Positions 1 to 7,193 of a stretch of DNA of 60,848 nucleotides are shown here, one piece after another (position 1 is the first letter of the stretch; each line of letters begins with the position of its first letter). A program made the translations under genes and the position numbers. The stretch is from contig NZ_LMID01000015.1 of NCBI RefSeq assembly GCF_001428605.1, positions 22,678-83,525 on the forward strand, in the 5' to 3' direction. Under the pieces are notes generated by a model, which was not told the DNA's origin, searched no databases, and was given only the letters and a program-made list of their open reading frames with translations. Source of the stretch: Sphingomonas sp. Root720 (lineage in GTDB: Bacteria > Pseudomonadota > Alphaproteobacteria > Sphingomonadales > Sphingomonadaceae).

Positions 1-180
1 GCATGACGCTGGGGGACCAGACGCGGAGGGACCGGGTGCAGCTTATCCAAAGACCGGCCGCCTCGCGAGACTCGACATCTCCGCGTCGATCCTGTAGGGC
101 CCGCGCCTTCACGTTCCGAGTCCGCTCCGGCGGGCGCGGGACTGTACCGTCCGAGACAGCAGGTGCGGGTGTTGTTGGGA

Positions 181-424
181 CCTTGATTCACGCTTCAGGC
201 CATTCGGCCTGAAACGATCAAGGTCCAGGCCCCGCTTAATGTCCTGCCCAGACGGGGAAAAGTTTACCGGCCGCGCCCTTAGGGGATCAGGCCGGGTCTG
301 CCGGTGTCCTTCCAGGTCCTCGGCCAGGCGACCGACCCCTCGGACGGGTCGAGGGACGGCGTATCGGTCCCTTGGCTCAAAGCCCCTGCGGATGTGCTGC
401 AGGGGTGGTTCTAAGGAGTAAGGC
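181..424 (+). promoter_or_regulatory. L10 (rplJ) mRNA leader, structured
   Basis: The 424 bases before rplJ hold no credible gene. The proximal part is strongly structured. An 8-bp perfect hairpin lies at 194-201/206-213 with an ATTC loop, enclosed by a second helix at 181-187/217-223. A 7-bp hairpin at 383-389/399-405 ends 7 bases before the AAGGAG ribosome binding site at 413-418. In many bacteria the leader of rplJL binds the L10-(L12)4 complex for autogenous translational control; that role is inferred here from position and fold. Nothing recognisable was seen in 1-180. Confidence 0.6.
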
Positions 425-940
425 ATGGATCGAGCTCAAAAAGCCGAGCTGGTCGCCGAGCTGCAGAGCACCTTCAAGGGCACGAGCGTGGTGATCGTCA
501 CCCGCAATCTCGGCCTGACCGTCGCGCAGTCCACTGCGCTTCGTCTGAAGATGCGCGACGCCGGCGCCAGCTACAAGGTATCGAAGAACAAGCTCGCCCG
601 CATTGCCGTCGAGGGCACGCCCTACACAGCGATCAACGATCTGCTGGTGGGGCCGACCGCGCTCAGCACCTCCGCCGACCCGGTTGCCCCCGCAAAGGTG
701 ATCGTGGATTTCGCGAAGACCAACGACAAGTTGGAAATCGTCGGCGGCGCGATGGGCGACACGGTTCTCGACGTGGCCGGCGTCAAGGCGCTGGCCGAGC
801 TGCCGTCGCTCGACGAACTGCGCGCCAAGATCGTGGGCCTCGTGCAGGCGCCCGCGACCAAGGTCGTCCAGATCGTCCAGGCACCCGCCGGCCAGCTGGC
901 CCGGGTGTTCGGCGCTTATGCGGCGAAAGAAGACGCCTGA
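425..940 (+). CDS. rplJ: 50S ribosomal protein L10
   Basis: A 171-residue protein with the L10 start [13 protein letters not shown], the conserved RNA-binding region around residues 50-65 ([16 protein letters not shown]) and a C-terminal helix (LARVFGAYA) that carries the L7/L12 dimers on the ribosomal stalk. The length is typical of the family. The start is fixed by AAGGAG at 413-418, seven bases upstream. It is followed after 62 bases by rplL, the usual stalk operon. Expression is probably autoregulated through the structured leader upstream. Identification is secure. Confidence 0.97.
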   Translation: MDRAQKAELVAELQSTFKGTSVVIVTRNLGLTVAQSTALRLKMRDAGASYKVSKNKLARIAVEGTPYTAINDLLVGPTALSTSADPVAPAKVIVDFAKTNDKLEIVGGAMGDTVLDVAGVKALAELPSLDELRAKIVGLVQAPATKVVQIVQAPAGQLARVFGAYAAKEDA

Positions 941-1002
941 TCTTTCGATATCAGACCGACTGAAAAACTTTTGGGCCCGCGCGGCCCTGATGGAGACTTA
1001 AA

Positions 1003-1380
1003 ATGGCAGACCTGAACAAGCTCGTTGACGATCTCTCGGCCCTCACCGTTCTCGAAGCCGCCGAGCTCTCGAAGCTCCTCGAAGAGAAGTGGGGCGTTTC
1101 GGCCGCTGCGGCGGTTGCGGTTGCGGCCCCGGCCGGCGCCGGCGCCGGCGCTCCGGCCGCCGAAGAGAAGACCGAGTTCGACGTCATCCTCACCGGCGAC
1201 GGCGGCAAGAAGATCAACGTGATCAAGGAAGTCCGCGCGATCACCGGCCTGGGCCTCACCGAAGCCAAGACTCTCGTCGAGTCGGCTCCGAAGGCGGTCA
1301 AGGAAGGCATCAACAAGGACGAAGCCGAGAAGATCAAGAAGCAGCTCGAGGAAGCCGGCGCGACCGTCGAACTCAAGTAA
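1003..1380 (+). CDS. rplL: 50S ribosomal protein L7/L12
   Basis: A 125-residue acidic stalk protein. The N-terminal dimerisation domain ([26 protein letters not shown] region) is joined by an Ala/Gly/Pro-rich hinge at about residues 38-55 to the C-terminal factor-binding domain, with the conserved [17 protein letters not shown] and [12 protein letters not shown] blocks. It recruits translation GTPases to the ribosome. It is co-transcribed with rplJ. A strong terminator follows at 1420-1457, so the transcript probably ends here rather than continuing into rpoB, which lies about 9.5 kb away. Confidence 0.97.
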   Translation: MADLNKLVDDLSALTVLEAAELSKLLEEKWGVSAAAAVAVAAPAGAGAGAPAAEEKTEFDVILTGDGGKKINVIKEVRAITGLGLTEAKTLVESAPKAVKEGINKDEAEKIKKQLEEAGATVELK

Positions 1381-1419
1381 GCTTCTCTCCGTCCGCGCGC
1401 GGACGGGAAGACTTCGCGG

Positions 1420-1457
1420 AAGGGCGGCTTCTCCCAGGAGAGGCCGCCCTTTCTTTT
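1420..1457 (+). terminator. Rho-independent terminator after rplL
   Basis: A 9-bp GC-rich stem (AAGGGCGGC at 1420-1428 with GCCGCCCTT at 1443-1451) is extended inward by further pairs and followed by a T-rich tail at 1450-1457. It lies 40 bases after the rplL stop and separates the ribosomal stalk operon from the following genes. Confidence 0.85.
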
Positions 1458-1533
1458 GCGCGCGCGGCAGGAACGGGAGTCCGCGCCGTCCGACGCGCAT
1501 TGTCTCGCCGATGCGAATCGGAGATGATGCGGC

Positions 1534-2205
1534 ATGGACTTCATGAAGTGGCTGAACTCGCTCGACGAGCTCCTCTACGAGGTCATCAGCTGGCTGATCT
1601 TCTACCCGGTGACGCTCGGCCGGACGCTACTGCATCCGATCGCGATGATGGGCTATGCGGATCGCCAGCTCGCTCTCCCCCAGGAGCAGCAATATGGAGC
1701 GGCCCTGAGCCCCCCGCTATTCCTGGCGCTCACCCTGTCGATCGCCCATCTCGGCGCCACCGCGCTCGGCGAAACCGACCAGCTGGTCGCGAACCGTCAT
1801 GGCCTGTCGAACCTGATCGACGACGACGCCAGCGCCCTCGCCTTCCGCCTGCTGATCTTTTCGATCTTCCCGCTGCTGATGTCGCTGCATTTCGTTTGGA
1901 GGCGCCGCCTGCCGCTCGATCGGAACAGCCTGCGGCTCCCTTTCTATGCGCAATGCTACCCGGCCGCGATCTTCGCCCTGGGGCTGAGCTTCGGCACGAT
2001 GGCCATCAGCCTGAAGAGTGCGGGTGCCCAGTCGGCCGGAGCCGCGATCATTGTCCTGGCGATCCTCTTCTATCTGCTCGTGGAAGCGCGGTGGTTCGCG
2101 GTCCAGTTCCGCACGGGTCTCGTCCGGGGCGCCGCGACGGCCTCGGCGGCGCTCATCGAGGGCGCGACCATCCTCGTGGGAGCGGGACTGCTGCTCGGTA
2201 CATAA
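1534..2205 (+). CDS. Multi-pass membrane protein of unknown function
   Basis: A 223-residue protein I do not recognise by family. Hydrophobic stretches near residues 20-38, 60-75, 105-120, 138-158, 167-185 and 205-222 suggest five or six membrane spans, with a charged loop around residues 75-100. It could be a Yip1/permease-like protein. It starts 76 bases after the rplL terminator and is followed after 35 bases by a small exported protein on the same strand, so the two may be co-transcribed. No catalytic motif is visible. Confidence 0.6.
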   Translation: MDFMKWLNSLDELLYEVISWLIFYPVTLGRTLLHPIAMMGYADRQLALPQEQQYGAALSPPLFLALTLSIAHLGATALGETDQLVANRHGLSNLIDDDASALAFRLLIFSIFPLLMSLHFVWRRRLPLDRNSLRLPFYAQCYPAAIFALGLSFGTMAISLKSAGAQSAGAAIIVLAILFYLLVEARWFAVQFRTGLVRGAATASAALIEGATILVGAGLLLGT

Positions 2206-2240
2206 GGCCAGATATATTCTGCAAGGCGAGGAGATTGATC

Positions 2241-2735
2241 ATGCGACATGGAAGATCGGCCCTGATCATGGCGGCGGCATTGGCCGGACCGGCCCTCGCG
2301 GACTCCGAGGCGGGCGACGGGGCGCCCATCAACCTCATCTGCACGGGCCGCGGGGAGAAGATGACCGGGGGCTATACGACCACGCTCGAATGGGATCGCT
2401 ACGACCACAAATATCGTCCCAAGAGCGGGTATGAAACGCAGATGCGCGGCTTCGAATCCGCCGTGACGCTGCAGATCGACGGCGAGGACGGCCGCATCCG
2501 ATTGCCGGAAAAGCTCATTCCGCCCCTGAATTCGGGCGGCGACCACCAGCATTGGTGGCAGCTCAGCGACGTGATCGTCGGTCAGAACGAGATCAGGGCA
2601 AGCTACCGGCTGAACGGCCTGAACAAGCCGAAGCTGCGGATCGACCGACAGACCGGCGAGATCAGCATCAAGGGCACCGGGCAGGATTTTTCCGGCATAT
2701 GCGAAAAGATCGACCCAGGGCAGCGGCGCTTCTGA
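2241..2735 (+). CDS. Exported protein of unknown function
   Basis: A 164-residue protein with a short signal peptide (SALIMAAALAGPALA, cleavage near residue 21). The mature part is polar, has two cysteines (the ICTGRG and GICEKID regions) that could form a disulfide, and looks beta-rich with repeated D/G turns. The reading frame is open far upstream, but the ATG at 2241 is chosen because GAGGAG lies at 2228-2233 and the signal peptide begins there. Probably in one transcript with the membrane protein before it. No family recognised. Confidence 0.6.
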   Translation: MRHGRSALIMAAALAGPALADSEAGDGAPINLICTGRGEKMTGGYTTTLEWDRYDHKYRPKSGYETQMRGFESAVTLQIDGEDGRIRLPEKLIPPLNSGGDHQHWWQLSDVIVGQNEIRASYRLNGLNKPKLRIDRQTGEISIKGTGQDFSGICEKIDPGQRRF

Positions 2736-2780
2736 GCGGCTCCGCCGGGCGGCCCCCTGTCGAACGGCCACGTCATCCCA

Positions 2781-3527
2781 CTATCGGCCGCCGACGATCA
2801 GCCCGTCGCGCAGCCATTGTCCCAGCACCGCGCCGGCGGCGGCGATGCCGCCCCTGGCGCCGAGTTCGTCGGTGAGCGACGCGCAGAGGTCGCCGAAGGT
2901 CCGGCCTGCGCGGGCCTGCGCGAGCAGCCGGCGTTCGCGCGCGTCGATCGTGCGGAAGCAGGGCGCATAGCCCTGCCGCCAGACGATCAGGGCGGCCGGT
3001 TCGTCGAGCCGCCGCGCCGGCGGCGGCATCTCGCCCGCGGACAAGGCCGACCAGATCGCCGCGGCATTGGTGGTCGCGTCGGCGATCGCCAGCGTCGGCG
3101 ACAGGGGCAGCACCGCAGCGTCCCAGTCGATCGCGGCCGCGACGTCGAGCGCGAGCGGTTCGGCGTCGGGGCCGGCAAAGGCGTCGGCGAGCGCATGATC
3201 GAGCCAGCCGAGTTCGGCGACCTCGGGATCGTCGGGATATAGCGCGGCCAGGGTGGCGACGAAGCCCGACGGATAGGCGTCCAGCGTCCAGTGGCCGGGC
3301 GGAGCGGCATCGATATGCGCCGCCGCCGCCGCGCGGAACGCGCCGTCGCCGAGCCAGGCGTGGACCCGCTCGAACGCTTCTTCGAGGCAGGCGACGAGCT
3401 GCGCGCGATAATTATTCTGGTAGACCGCGAGGCCGGCGGTCGCGCGATCGCCGATCCGGGCGGCGGCGGCCGTGTCGCCGTCCACCAGCCAGGCGCGGAA
3501 GTCGCGCTGGAGCGCGACGAGGCTCAT
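2781..3527 (-). CDS. bufC: BufC-type putative DNA-binding-domain protein (DUF2063)
   Basis: A 248-residue protein of the DUF2063 type: the N-terminal region (LVALQRDFRAWLVDGD, then GLAVYQNNYRAQLVACLEEAF) matches the YQNN(Y/F)R block of that family. In bufferin and related RiPP clusters this protein partners the MNIO enzyme and helps present the precursor peptide; it is named DNA-binding only by an old domain label. Its ATG overlaps the bufB stop by four bases (ATGA at 3524-3527), so the two are translationally coupled. It ends the minus-strand buf operon. Confidence 0.85.
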   Translation of the reverse strand: MSLVALQRDFRAWLVDGDTAAAARIGDRATAGLAVYQNNYRAQLVACLEEAFERVHAWLGDGAFRAAAAAHIDAAPPGHWTLDAYPSGFVATLAALYPDDPEVAELGWLDHALADAFAGPDAEPLALDVAAAIDWDAAVLPLSPTLAIADATTNAAAIWSALSAGEMPPPARRLDEPAALIVWRQGYAPCFRTIDARERRLLAQARAGRTFGDLCASLTDELGARGGIAAAGAVLGQWLRDGLIVGGR

Positions 3528-4357
3528 GCCGCGCTCCGGAGCCGCGCGGCCCCGATCGAGCGCGCGTGGCCGAGTTCGTCGAGCAGGTCGGCGAGCGGCG
3601 GGATCGCGTCGTCGCGTTCGATCATCGTCGCGACGGGACCGAGCCGGTCGAGCGCATGATCGTAGAGCGCCCAGACCGCCGGCGGCACCGGCTGGTCGTG
3701 CGTGTCGATCAGCAATCCGTCGCCGCGGCTGTGCCCGGCGAGGTGAACCTGGCGAACGGGGCCGGCCGGCACGCCGTCGATATAGGCGAGCGGATCGAAG
3801 CCGTGATTGGTGGCGCTGACGAAGATGTTGTTGATGTCGAGCAGCAGGCCGCAGCCGCTCCGCGCGCACAGCGCGTCGAGAAATTCCCATTCGGTCATCG
3901 TCGACCCGTCGAAGACGACGTAGCTCGACGGATTTTCGACCAGCATCGGCCGGCCGAGCACATCCTGCGCGGTCGCGACATTGGCGCAGACGAGGTCGAG
4001 CACCTCTTCGGTATAGGGCAGCGGCAGCAGGTCGTGCGCGCTGAAGCCTTCGAAGCGCGACCAGCTGAGATGGTCGGAGACGAACAGGGGCTCGATCTCG
4101 TCGACCAGCGCCTTGAGTCGGTCCAGATAGGCGCGGTCGAGCCCGTCGGCCGATCCGATCGACATCGACACGCCGTGGAGCGCGACCGGATGCCGCGCAC
4201 GGACCCGGCGCAGGATATCGCGCGGGCGCCCGCCGTCGACCATGAAATTCTCGGAGATAACCTCGACGAAATCGACCGGGATCTCGCGGTCGAGAAAGTC
4301 GCCATAATGGTCCTTGCGCAGGCCGAGGCCGTAACCGGAGAAGCGTTGATCGGGCAT
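3524..4357 (-). CDS. bufB: BufB-type multinuclear non-heme iron oxidase (MNIO, DUF692)
   Basis: A 277-residue TIM-barrel DUF692 protein. Likely iron ligands are visible in order: the His of LHGVSMSIG, SDHLSW, the Glu of VENPSSY, the Asp of LLLDINN, the His of ATNHG, VHLAGH, DTHDQP and the Glu of MIERDD. Enzymes of this family use a di- or tri-iron centre and oxygen to modify cysteines of precursor peptides, as in methanobactin and bufferins. It follows bufA2 after 56 bases that hold a strong hairpin, and overlaps bufC by four bases. Substrate: inferred to be BufA2 and possibly BufA1. Confidence 0.92.
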   Translation of the reverse strand: MPDQRFSGYGLGLRKDHYGDFLDREIPVDFVEVISENFMVDGGRPRDILRRVRARHPVALHGVSMSIGSADGLDRAYLDRLKALVDEIEPLFVSDHLSWSRFEGFSAHDLLPLPYTEEVLDLVCANVATAQDVLGRPMLVENPSSYVVFDGSTMTEWEFLDALCARSGCGLLLDINNIFVSATNHGFDPLAYIDGVPAGPVRQVHLAGHSRGDGLLIDTHDQPVPPAVWALYDHALDRLGPVATMIERDDAIPPLADLLDELGHARSIGAARLRSAA

Positions 4358-4379
4358 GGCGATGCTCGCGAAAGAGGAA

Positions 4380-4407
4380 GGCCCGGCCGGCACGAACCGG
4401 CCGGGCC
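4380..4407 (-). terminator. Hairpin between bufA2 and bufB (possible attenuator)
   Basis: An 11-bp perfect GC-only stem at 4380-4390/4397-4407 with a six-base loop lies seven bases after the bufA2 stop. On the transcribed strand it is followed by a pyrimidine-rich run (TTCCTCTTTC), weaker than a full T-tract. Read as a leaky terminator or mRNA 3'-end stabiliser, it would let the peptide be made in excess over BufB and BufC. Confidence 0.65.
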
Positions 4408-4413
4408 GCGCCG

Positions 4414-4683
4414 TCACTTGACTTCGGTCAGGCTGCCGCCGGCGGCGGTGCACGCCTTGGCCGACATTTCCTTGAAGCCATGGCCCTTGCAGCTGTTCAT
4501 GCCCTTGCAGTCGTTGCTGGCGGTCTTGCAGTCCGACGTGCCCTTGCAGCTGTTGACGCCGTAGCAATGCACCATTTCCGCCTTCTCGCCCTTGGCGAAG
4601 GCCGGGGCGGTGGTCGATGCGGCGGCGATCGCGAGGAGGGCCGCGGTGGTGGCGATGCTGAGGCTGGATTTGACGGTGATCAT
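4414..4683 (-). CDS. bufA2: BufA2-family bufferin (cysteine-rich exported metal-binding peptide)
   Basis: An 89-residue precursor with a signal peptide ending near APAFA (residue 30) and six cysteines at positions 40, 46, 52, 59, 65 and 78. They are arranged in repeated short motifs (CYGVNSCKG, DCKG, SCKG) typical of the BufA2 group. Such peptides are modified on cysteine by BufB and chelate copper or related metals in the periplasm. A perfect sigma-F-type promoter lies 42 bases upstream, so this gene can be transcribed without sigF-nrsF. A strong hairpin follows the stop. Family assignment is confident; the metal is inferred from the Caulobacter system. Confidence 0.88.
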   Translation of the reverse strand: MITVKSSLSIATTAALLAIAAASTTAPAFAKGEKAEMVHCYGVNSCKGTSDCKTASNDCKGMNSCKGHGFKEMSAKACTAAGGSLTEVK

Positions 4684-4724
4684 GGGGAAGTCTCCGAAAG
4701 GATATGCCGTGCTGGCATCTCCAG

Positions 4725-4750
4725 TTCGCCGCCGCCGCGCCGCCGGTTAC
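4725..4750 (-). promoter_or_regulatory. Sigma-F-type promoter of bufA2-bufB-bufC
   Basis: On the minus strand the -35 GTAACC (4745-4750) is separated by exactly 16 bases from the -10 CGAA (4725-4728). This matches the Caulobacter sigma-F consensus as I remember it, and is identical to the boxes before sigF and bufA1. It lies between the nrsF stop and the bufA2 start. Confidence 0.88.
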
Positions 4751-4767
4751 ACGCGGCCCGGAATCTT

Positions 4768-5409
4768 TTACCAGCGCAGCAGGCGCGGGCCGAGAATCGC
4801 GCCGATCGCCGCCGCCAGCCCGATGCCGAGCGTGTACCAGGTCAGCACGAAGATGGCCGACACCTCGGGACAGTGGAGGCAGTAGAGGGTCGCCGCGCAG
4901 GCGCCCGCCGCCAGCCCCGCGGTGGCCCCCGCCAGGCGCAGCCGGGTCGGCGCGAGGCGCCGGAACGACCAGAGCAGCCCGACGAAGATCGGCGCCGACA
5001 GCATGAGCACGAGCCAGGGGCATTGCTTCCAGCTATGGCCCAGCCACATCGCCAGCCACTCCGCCGGGGGCGCGTGCGCCATTTCCAGCGCGGCGAGGCC
5101 GGCGAGCAGGACGATCGGGACCGCGATCAGCCACATCCAGCGCAGCCGCACCGTATCCGGCCGCGCCAGCCGGGCGATCATCGCGATCGCACCGATCCCC
5201 AGCGAAGCCGTGTAGGCCCACTTCACCCAGAAGGAGGAGCCCTGCATCGCGAGGATCAGGTCGGGGCGGATGCCGAGGCCCGACAGGATCGCGACCAGGC
5301 TGACGACGGCGCCGGCGAAGATGCCGAGCGCGAGCCGGCGGCCGACCGCATGGCGCGGCACGGCCTTCACATTCTCCGCGAGCGAGCGGATCAGCGCGTC
5401 GGTGTTCAT
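4768..5409 (-). CDS. nrsF: NrsF-type anti-sigma factor (DUF1109), membrane protein
   Basis: A 213-residue protein with about six membrane spans. It has two conserved-looking cysteines, C130 in the SWKQCPW motif and C180 in the YCLHCPE motif. In Caulobacter NrsF two cysteines at almost the same positions are needed to sense chromate, cadmium or oxidative stress and release sigma-F. Its start overlaps the sigF stop by four bases (ATGA at 5406-5409), which fits equal production of sigma and anti-sigma factor. It has no extracytoplasmic domain of note, so sensing is probably in the membrane or near its periplasmic face. Confidence 0.9.
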   Translation of the reverse strand: MNTDALIRSLAENVKAVPRHAVGRRLALGIFAGAVVSLVAILSGLGIRPDLILAMQGSSFWVKWAYTASLGIGAIAMIARLARPDTVRLRWMWLIAVPIVLLAGLAALEMAHAPPAEWLAMWLGHSWKQCPWLVLMLSAPIFVGLLWSFRRLAPTRLRLAGATAGLAAGACAATLYCLHCPEVSAIFVLTWYTLGIGLAAAIGAILGPRLLRW

Positions 5410-5945
5410 CGCCGCTCCCCCATGATGCGCGCGGCCAGCGTCTTCAATCCGCGGTGGACCGAAACCTTGACGTCGGATTCGCCGATGCCGGCATGTTCGG
5501 CGGCTTCGGAGATGCTGAGGCCGTCGATCCGCGTCTGGCGGATCGCCCGCGCCTGTTTCGCGGGGAGCCCGCCGAGCAGGCGATCCATGTCCATGCGGGC
5601 ATGGGTCGCGTCCTCGAAGCCCTCGGCCGCCAATATCTCCTCGAGCCCCTCGATCGGGCAATGGTCTCTCATGCGCCGGAAATGGTCGATCATCTTGTAG
5701 CGCGCGACCGCGAACAGCCAGGCGGTGAAGGCGCGGTCGCGGTCATAGGTCGCGCGGCGGGTGTGAACGGCGATCAGCGTTTCCTGCACCAGATCCTCGA
5801 TATCGTCCCCGGCGCCCGACATCCGGCGACGGTAAAAGGCACGCAGCAGCGGCACGAGCGCGGACAACAGCGCGGCATAGATCGCCGCGTCCCCATCGAG
5901 ACCGCCGATCATCATCGCCCTGAGCTCGTCTTCGCTTGCCCGCAT
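5406..5945 (-). CDS. sigF: ECF RNA polymerase sigma factor, SigF type
   Basis: A 179-residue sigma factor with region 2 (DDIEDLVQETLIAVHTRR, then FTAWLFAVARYKMIDHFR) and region 4 (LPAKQARAIRQTRIDGLS, then EAAEHAGIGESDVKVSVHRG). The ATG at 5945 is preferred because AGGAG lies five bases upstream. A matching GTAACC-N16-CGAA promoter ends 19 bases before the start, indicating autoregulation. Together with nrsF it forms a metal/redox-stress module that controls the adjacent bufferin genes, judging from the three identical promoters here. Confidence 0.92.
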   Translation of the reverse strand: MRASEDELRAMMIGGLDGDAAIYAALLSALVPLLRAFYRRRMSGAGDDIEDLVQETLIAVHTRRATYDRDRAFTAWLFAVARYKMIDHFRRMRDHCPIEGLEEILAAEGFEDATHARMDMDRLLGGLPAKQARAIRQTRIDGLSISEAAEHAGIGESDVKVSVHRGLKTLAARIMGERR

Positions 5946-5964
5946 GCACGCTCCTGATAGCCTA

Positions 5965-5990
5965 TTCGCAGGGGAGACGCGCCTGGTTAC
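5965..5990 (-). promoter_or_regulatory. Sigma-F-type promoter of sigF-nrsF
   Basis: Minus strand: GTAACC at 5985-5990, 16-base spacer, CGAA at 5965-5968, then the sigF ribosome binding site and start. This implies positive autoregulation of the sigma factor operon. Confidence 0.9.
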
Positions 5991-6073
5991 ACCCGCCGTC
6001 ACATCCCGACTTCACATCGCGACCTCACATCCCGACCTCACGGCGCGACGCGACGTGACGATCGCCGGCCGGT

Positions 6074-6099
6074 GTAACCGTTCGGCCGTCCGCGCCGAA
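6074..6099 (+). promoter_or_regulatory. Sigma-F-type promoter of bufA1-doxX
   Basis: Plus strand: GTAACC at 6074-6079, 16-base spacer, CGAA at 6096-6099. The two promoters in this divergent intergenic region are 84 bases apart (between -35 boxes). The bufA1 start lies 79 bases downstream. Confidence 0.88.
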
Positions 6100-6178
6100 C
6101 TGGCAGCGTGACCCGGCCTTCCCAGCCTCGCCCGGGTCGTCCCGCCGCGGCGGGAAGGCGCAGACCTGGACATGTTCG

Positions 6179-6448
6179 ATGACCCACACCACCCATGCGG
6201 CGCTCGCCGCCGCCCTCGCCATCGCGGTCGCCGGCAGCGCCGCCGTCGCCGCCGACGCCCCGCCGACCGAGAAATGCTACGGCGTCTCGCTCGCCGGCAA
6301 GAACGACTGCAAGGCGGGGGCCGGCACCTCCTGCGCGGGCACCTCGCGCGTCGACTATCAGGGCGACGCCTGGAAGCTGGTCAAGGCCGGCACCTGCACC
6401 AAGATCAAGACGCCCAAGGGCATGGGATCGCTCAGCCCCAAGGCCTGA
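6179..6448 (+). CDS. bufA1: BufA1-family bufferin (DUF2282, exported metal-binding peptide)
   Basis: An 89-residue peptide with a signal sequence ([15 protein letters not shown], cleavage near residue 25) and the four cysteines of DUF2282 proteins: C33 in EKCYGV, C44 in KNDCK, C52 in SCAG and C73 in GTCTK. In Caulobacter this type of peptide is modified by BufB/BufC and buffers copper. Here the gene diverges from sigF and is followed by a doxX gene but by no bufB or bufC, so it would need the pair at 2781-4357 or enzymes elsewhere. Confidence 0.9.
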   Translation: MTHTTHAALAAALAIAVAGSAAVAADAPPTEKCYGVSLAGKNDCKAGAGTSCAGTSRVDYQGDAWKLVKAGTCTKIKTPKGMGSLSPKA

Positions 6449-6469
6449 CGCGCCGCCTGACCCGCCGCC

Positions 6470-6489
6470 GGGCGACCCCCGGGTCGCCC
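6470..6489 (+). terminator. Hairpin between bufA1 and doxX
   Basis: A 9-bp perfect inverted repeat (GGGCGACCC at 6470-6478 with GGGTCGCCC at 6481-6489) begins 22 bases after the bufA1 stop. With seven pairs formed the loop is CCCCGG. No T-run follows, so it is more likely a stabilising or partial-termination structure than a full terminator. It mirrors the hairpin after bufA2. Confidence 0.5.
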
Positions 6490-6518
6490 GCCCCCTCCCC
6501 CGGACACGGATCGCCGCC

Positions 6519-7022
6519 ATGTGCTCTCCGATCGACCATTATCGTCGCGCCGCCGCCATGCTCGAACAATGGACGCCGCAGGCCCTGTTGCTGCTCGTAG
6601 CGAGGCTCGGCATCGCCGCGATCTTCTTCCTGTCGGGCCGCACCAAGGTCGAGGGGCTGCTGACGATCACCCCCGGAACCTACGAGCTGTTCCGCACCGA
6701 ATATGCGCTGCCACTGATCCCGCCCGAGATCGCCGCCCACGCCGCGACCTATTCGGAGCATCTCTTCTCGATCCTGCTGCTCCTCGGCCTGTTCACCCGC
6801 CCGGCCGCCGCCGCCCTGATCGGCATGGTCGCGGTGATCGAGATCTTCGTCTATCCCGACGCCTGGCCGACCCATCTCGGCTGGTTCGGCCTCCTGCTGC
6901 CGCTGCTCGCCCGCGGGGGCGGGGCGTGGTCGCTCGATCGACTGCTCGAAAGGGCCGTCGGCGGCCGCCGGCGCGGGCGAGCCGAAGCGGCGCGTGCCAC
7001 TCCGGACGCTATAGTCCGGTAA
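6519..7022 (+). CDS. DoxX family membrane protein (BufD-like)
   Basis: A 167-residue protein with four predicted membrane spans and DoxX-type sequence ([20 protein letters not shown], then [17 protein letters not shown]). DoxX genes commonly accompany bufA1 operons, where the product is called BufD. Its role is unproven; a membrane partner for the exported peptide or redox chemistry is possible. An internal ATG at 6558 is an alternative start and neither has a strong ribosome binding site. It lies 70 bases after bufA1 across a hairpin and is probably co-transcribed from the sigma-F-type promoter. Confidence 0.82.
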   Translation: MCSPIDHYRRAAAMLEQWTPQALLLLVARLGIAAIFFLSGRTKVEGLLTITPGTYELFRTEYALPLIPPEIAAHAATYSEHLFSILLLLGLFTRPAAAALIGMVAVIEIFVYPDAWPTHLGWFGLLLPLLARGGGAWSLDRLLERAVGGRRRGRAEAARATPDAIVR

Positions 7023-7193
7023 CCGCATTGGAGCCTGCCGGAAATCGTACAATCCGGGGTTCCCATGCGCTCACGCCCCAGCATGCCAAGGCCGGCGCCC
7101 GTCCGCATGGAACGATCAATGGCTATTCGTAGAGGACCCGATAGACAGATCGGCGCCGGTGCAGAAAGATGCCGCCACCTTGGAGGGCGAGCG

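Noticed and set aside
1089-2240. Long upstream extension of the exported protein gene at 2241
   Set aside because: The extension overlaps rplL and the membrane protein gene in another frame; the ATG at 2241 has a ribosome binding site and begins a signal peptide.
7019-7043. GTAACC box upstream of the VIT-family gene
   Set aside because: Sixteen bases later the sequence is GAAA, not CGAA, so it does not meet the sigma-F pattern. The box also overlaps the doxX stop codon.
7065-7193. Upstream extension of the VIT-family gene
   Set aside because: The extra 43 residues are Arg/Pro-rich and precede a clear GGAGG and the family start at 7194.
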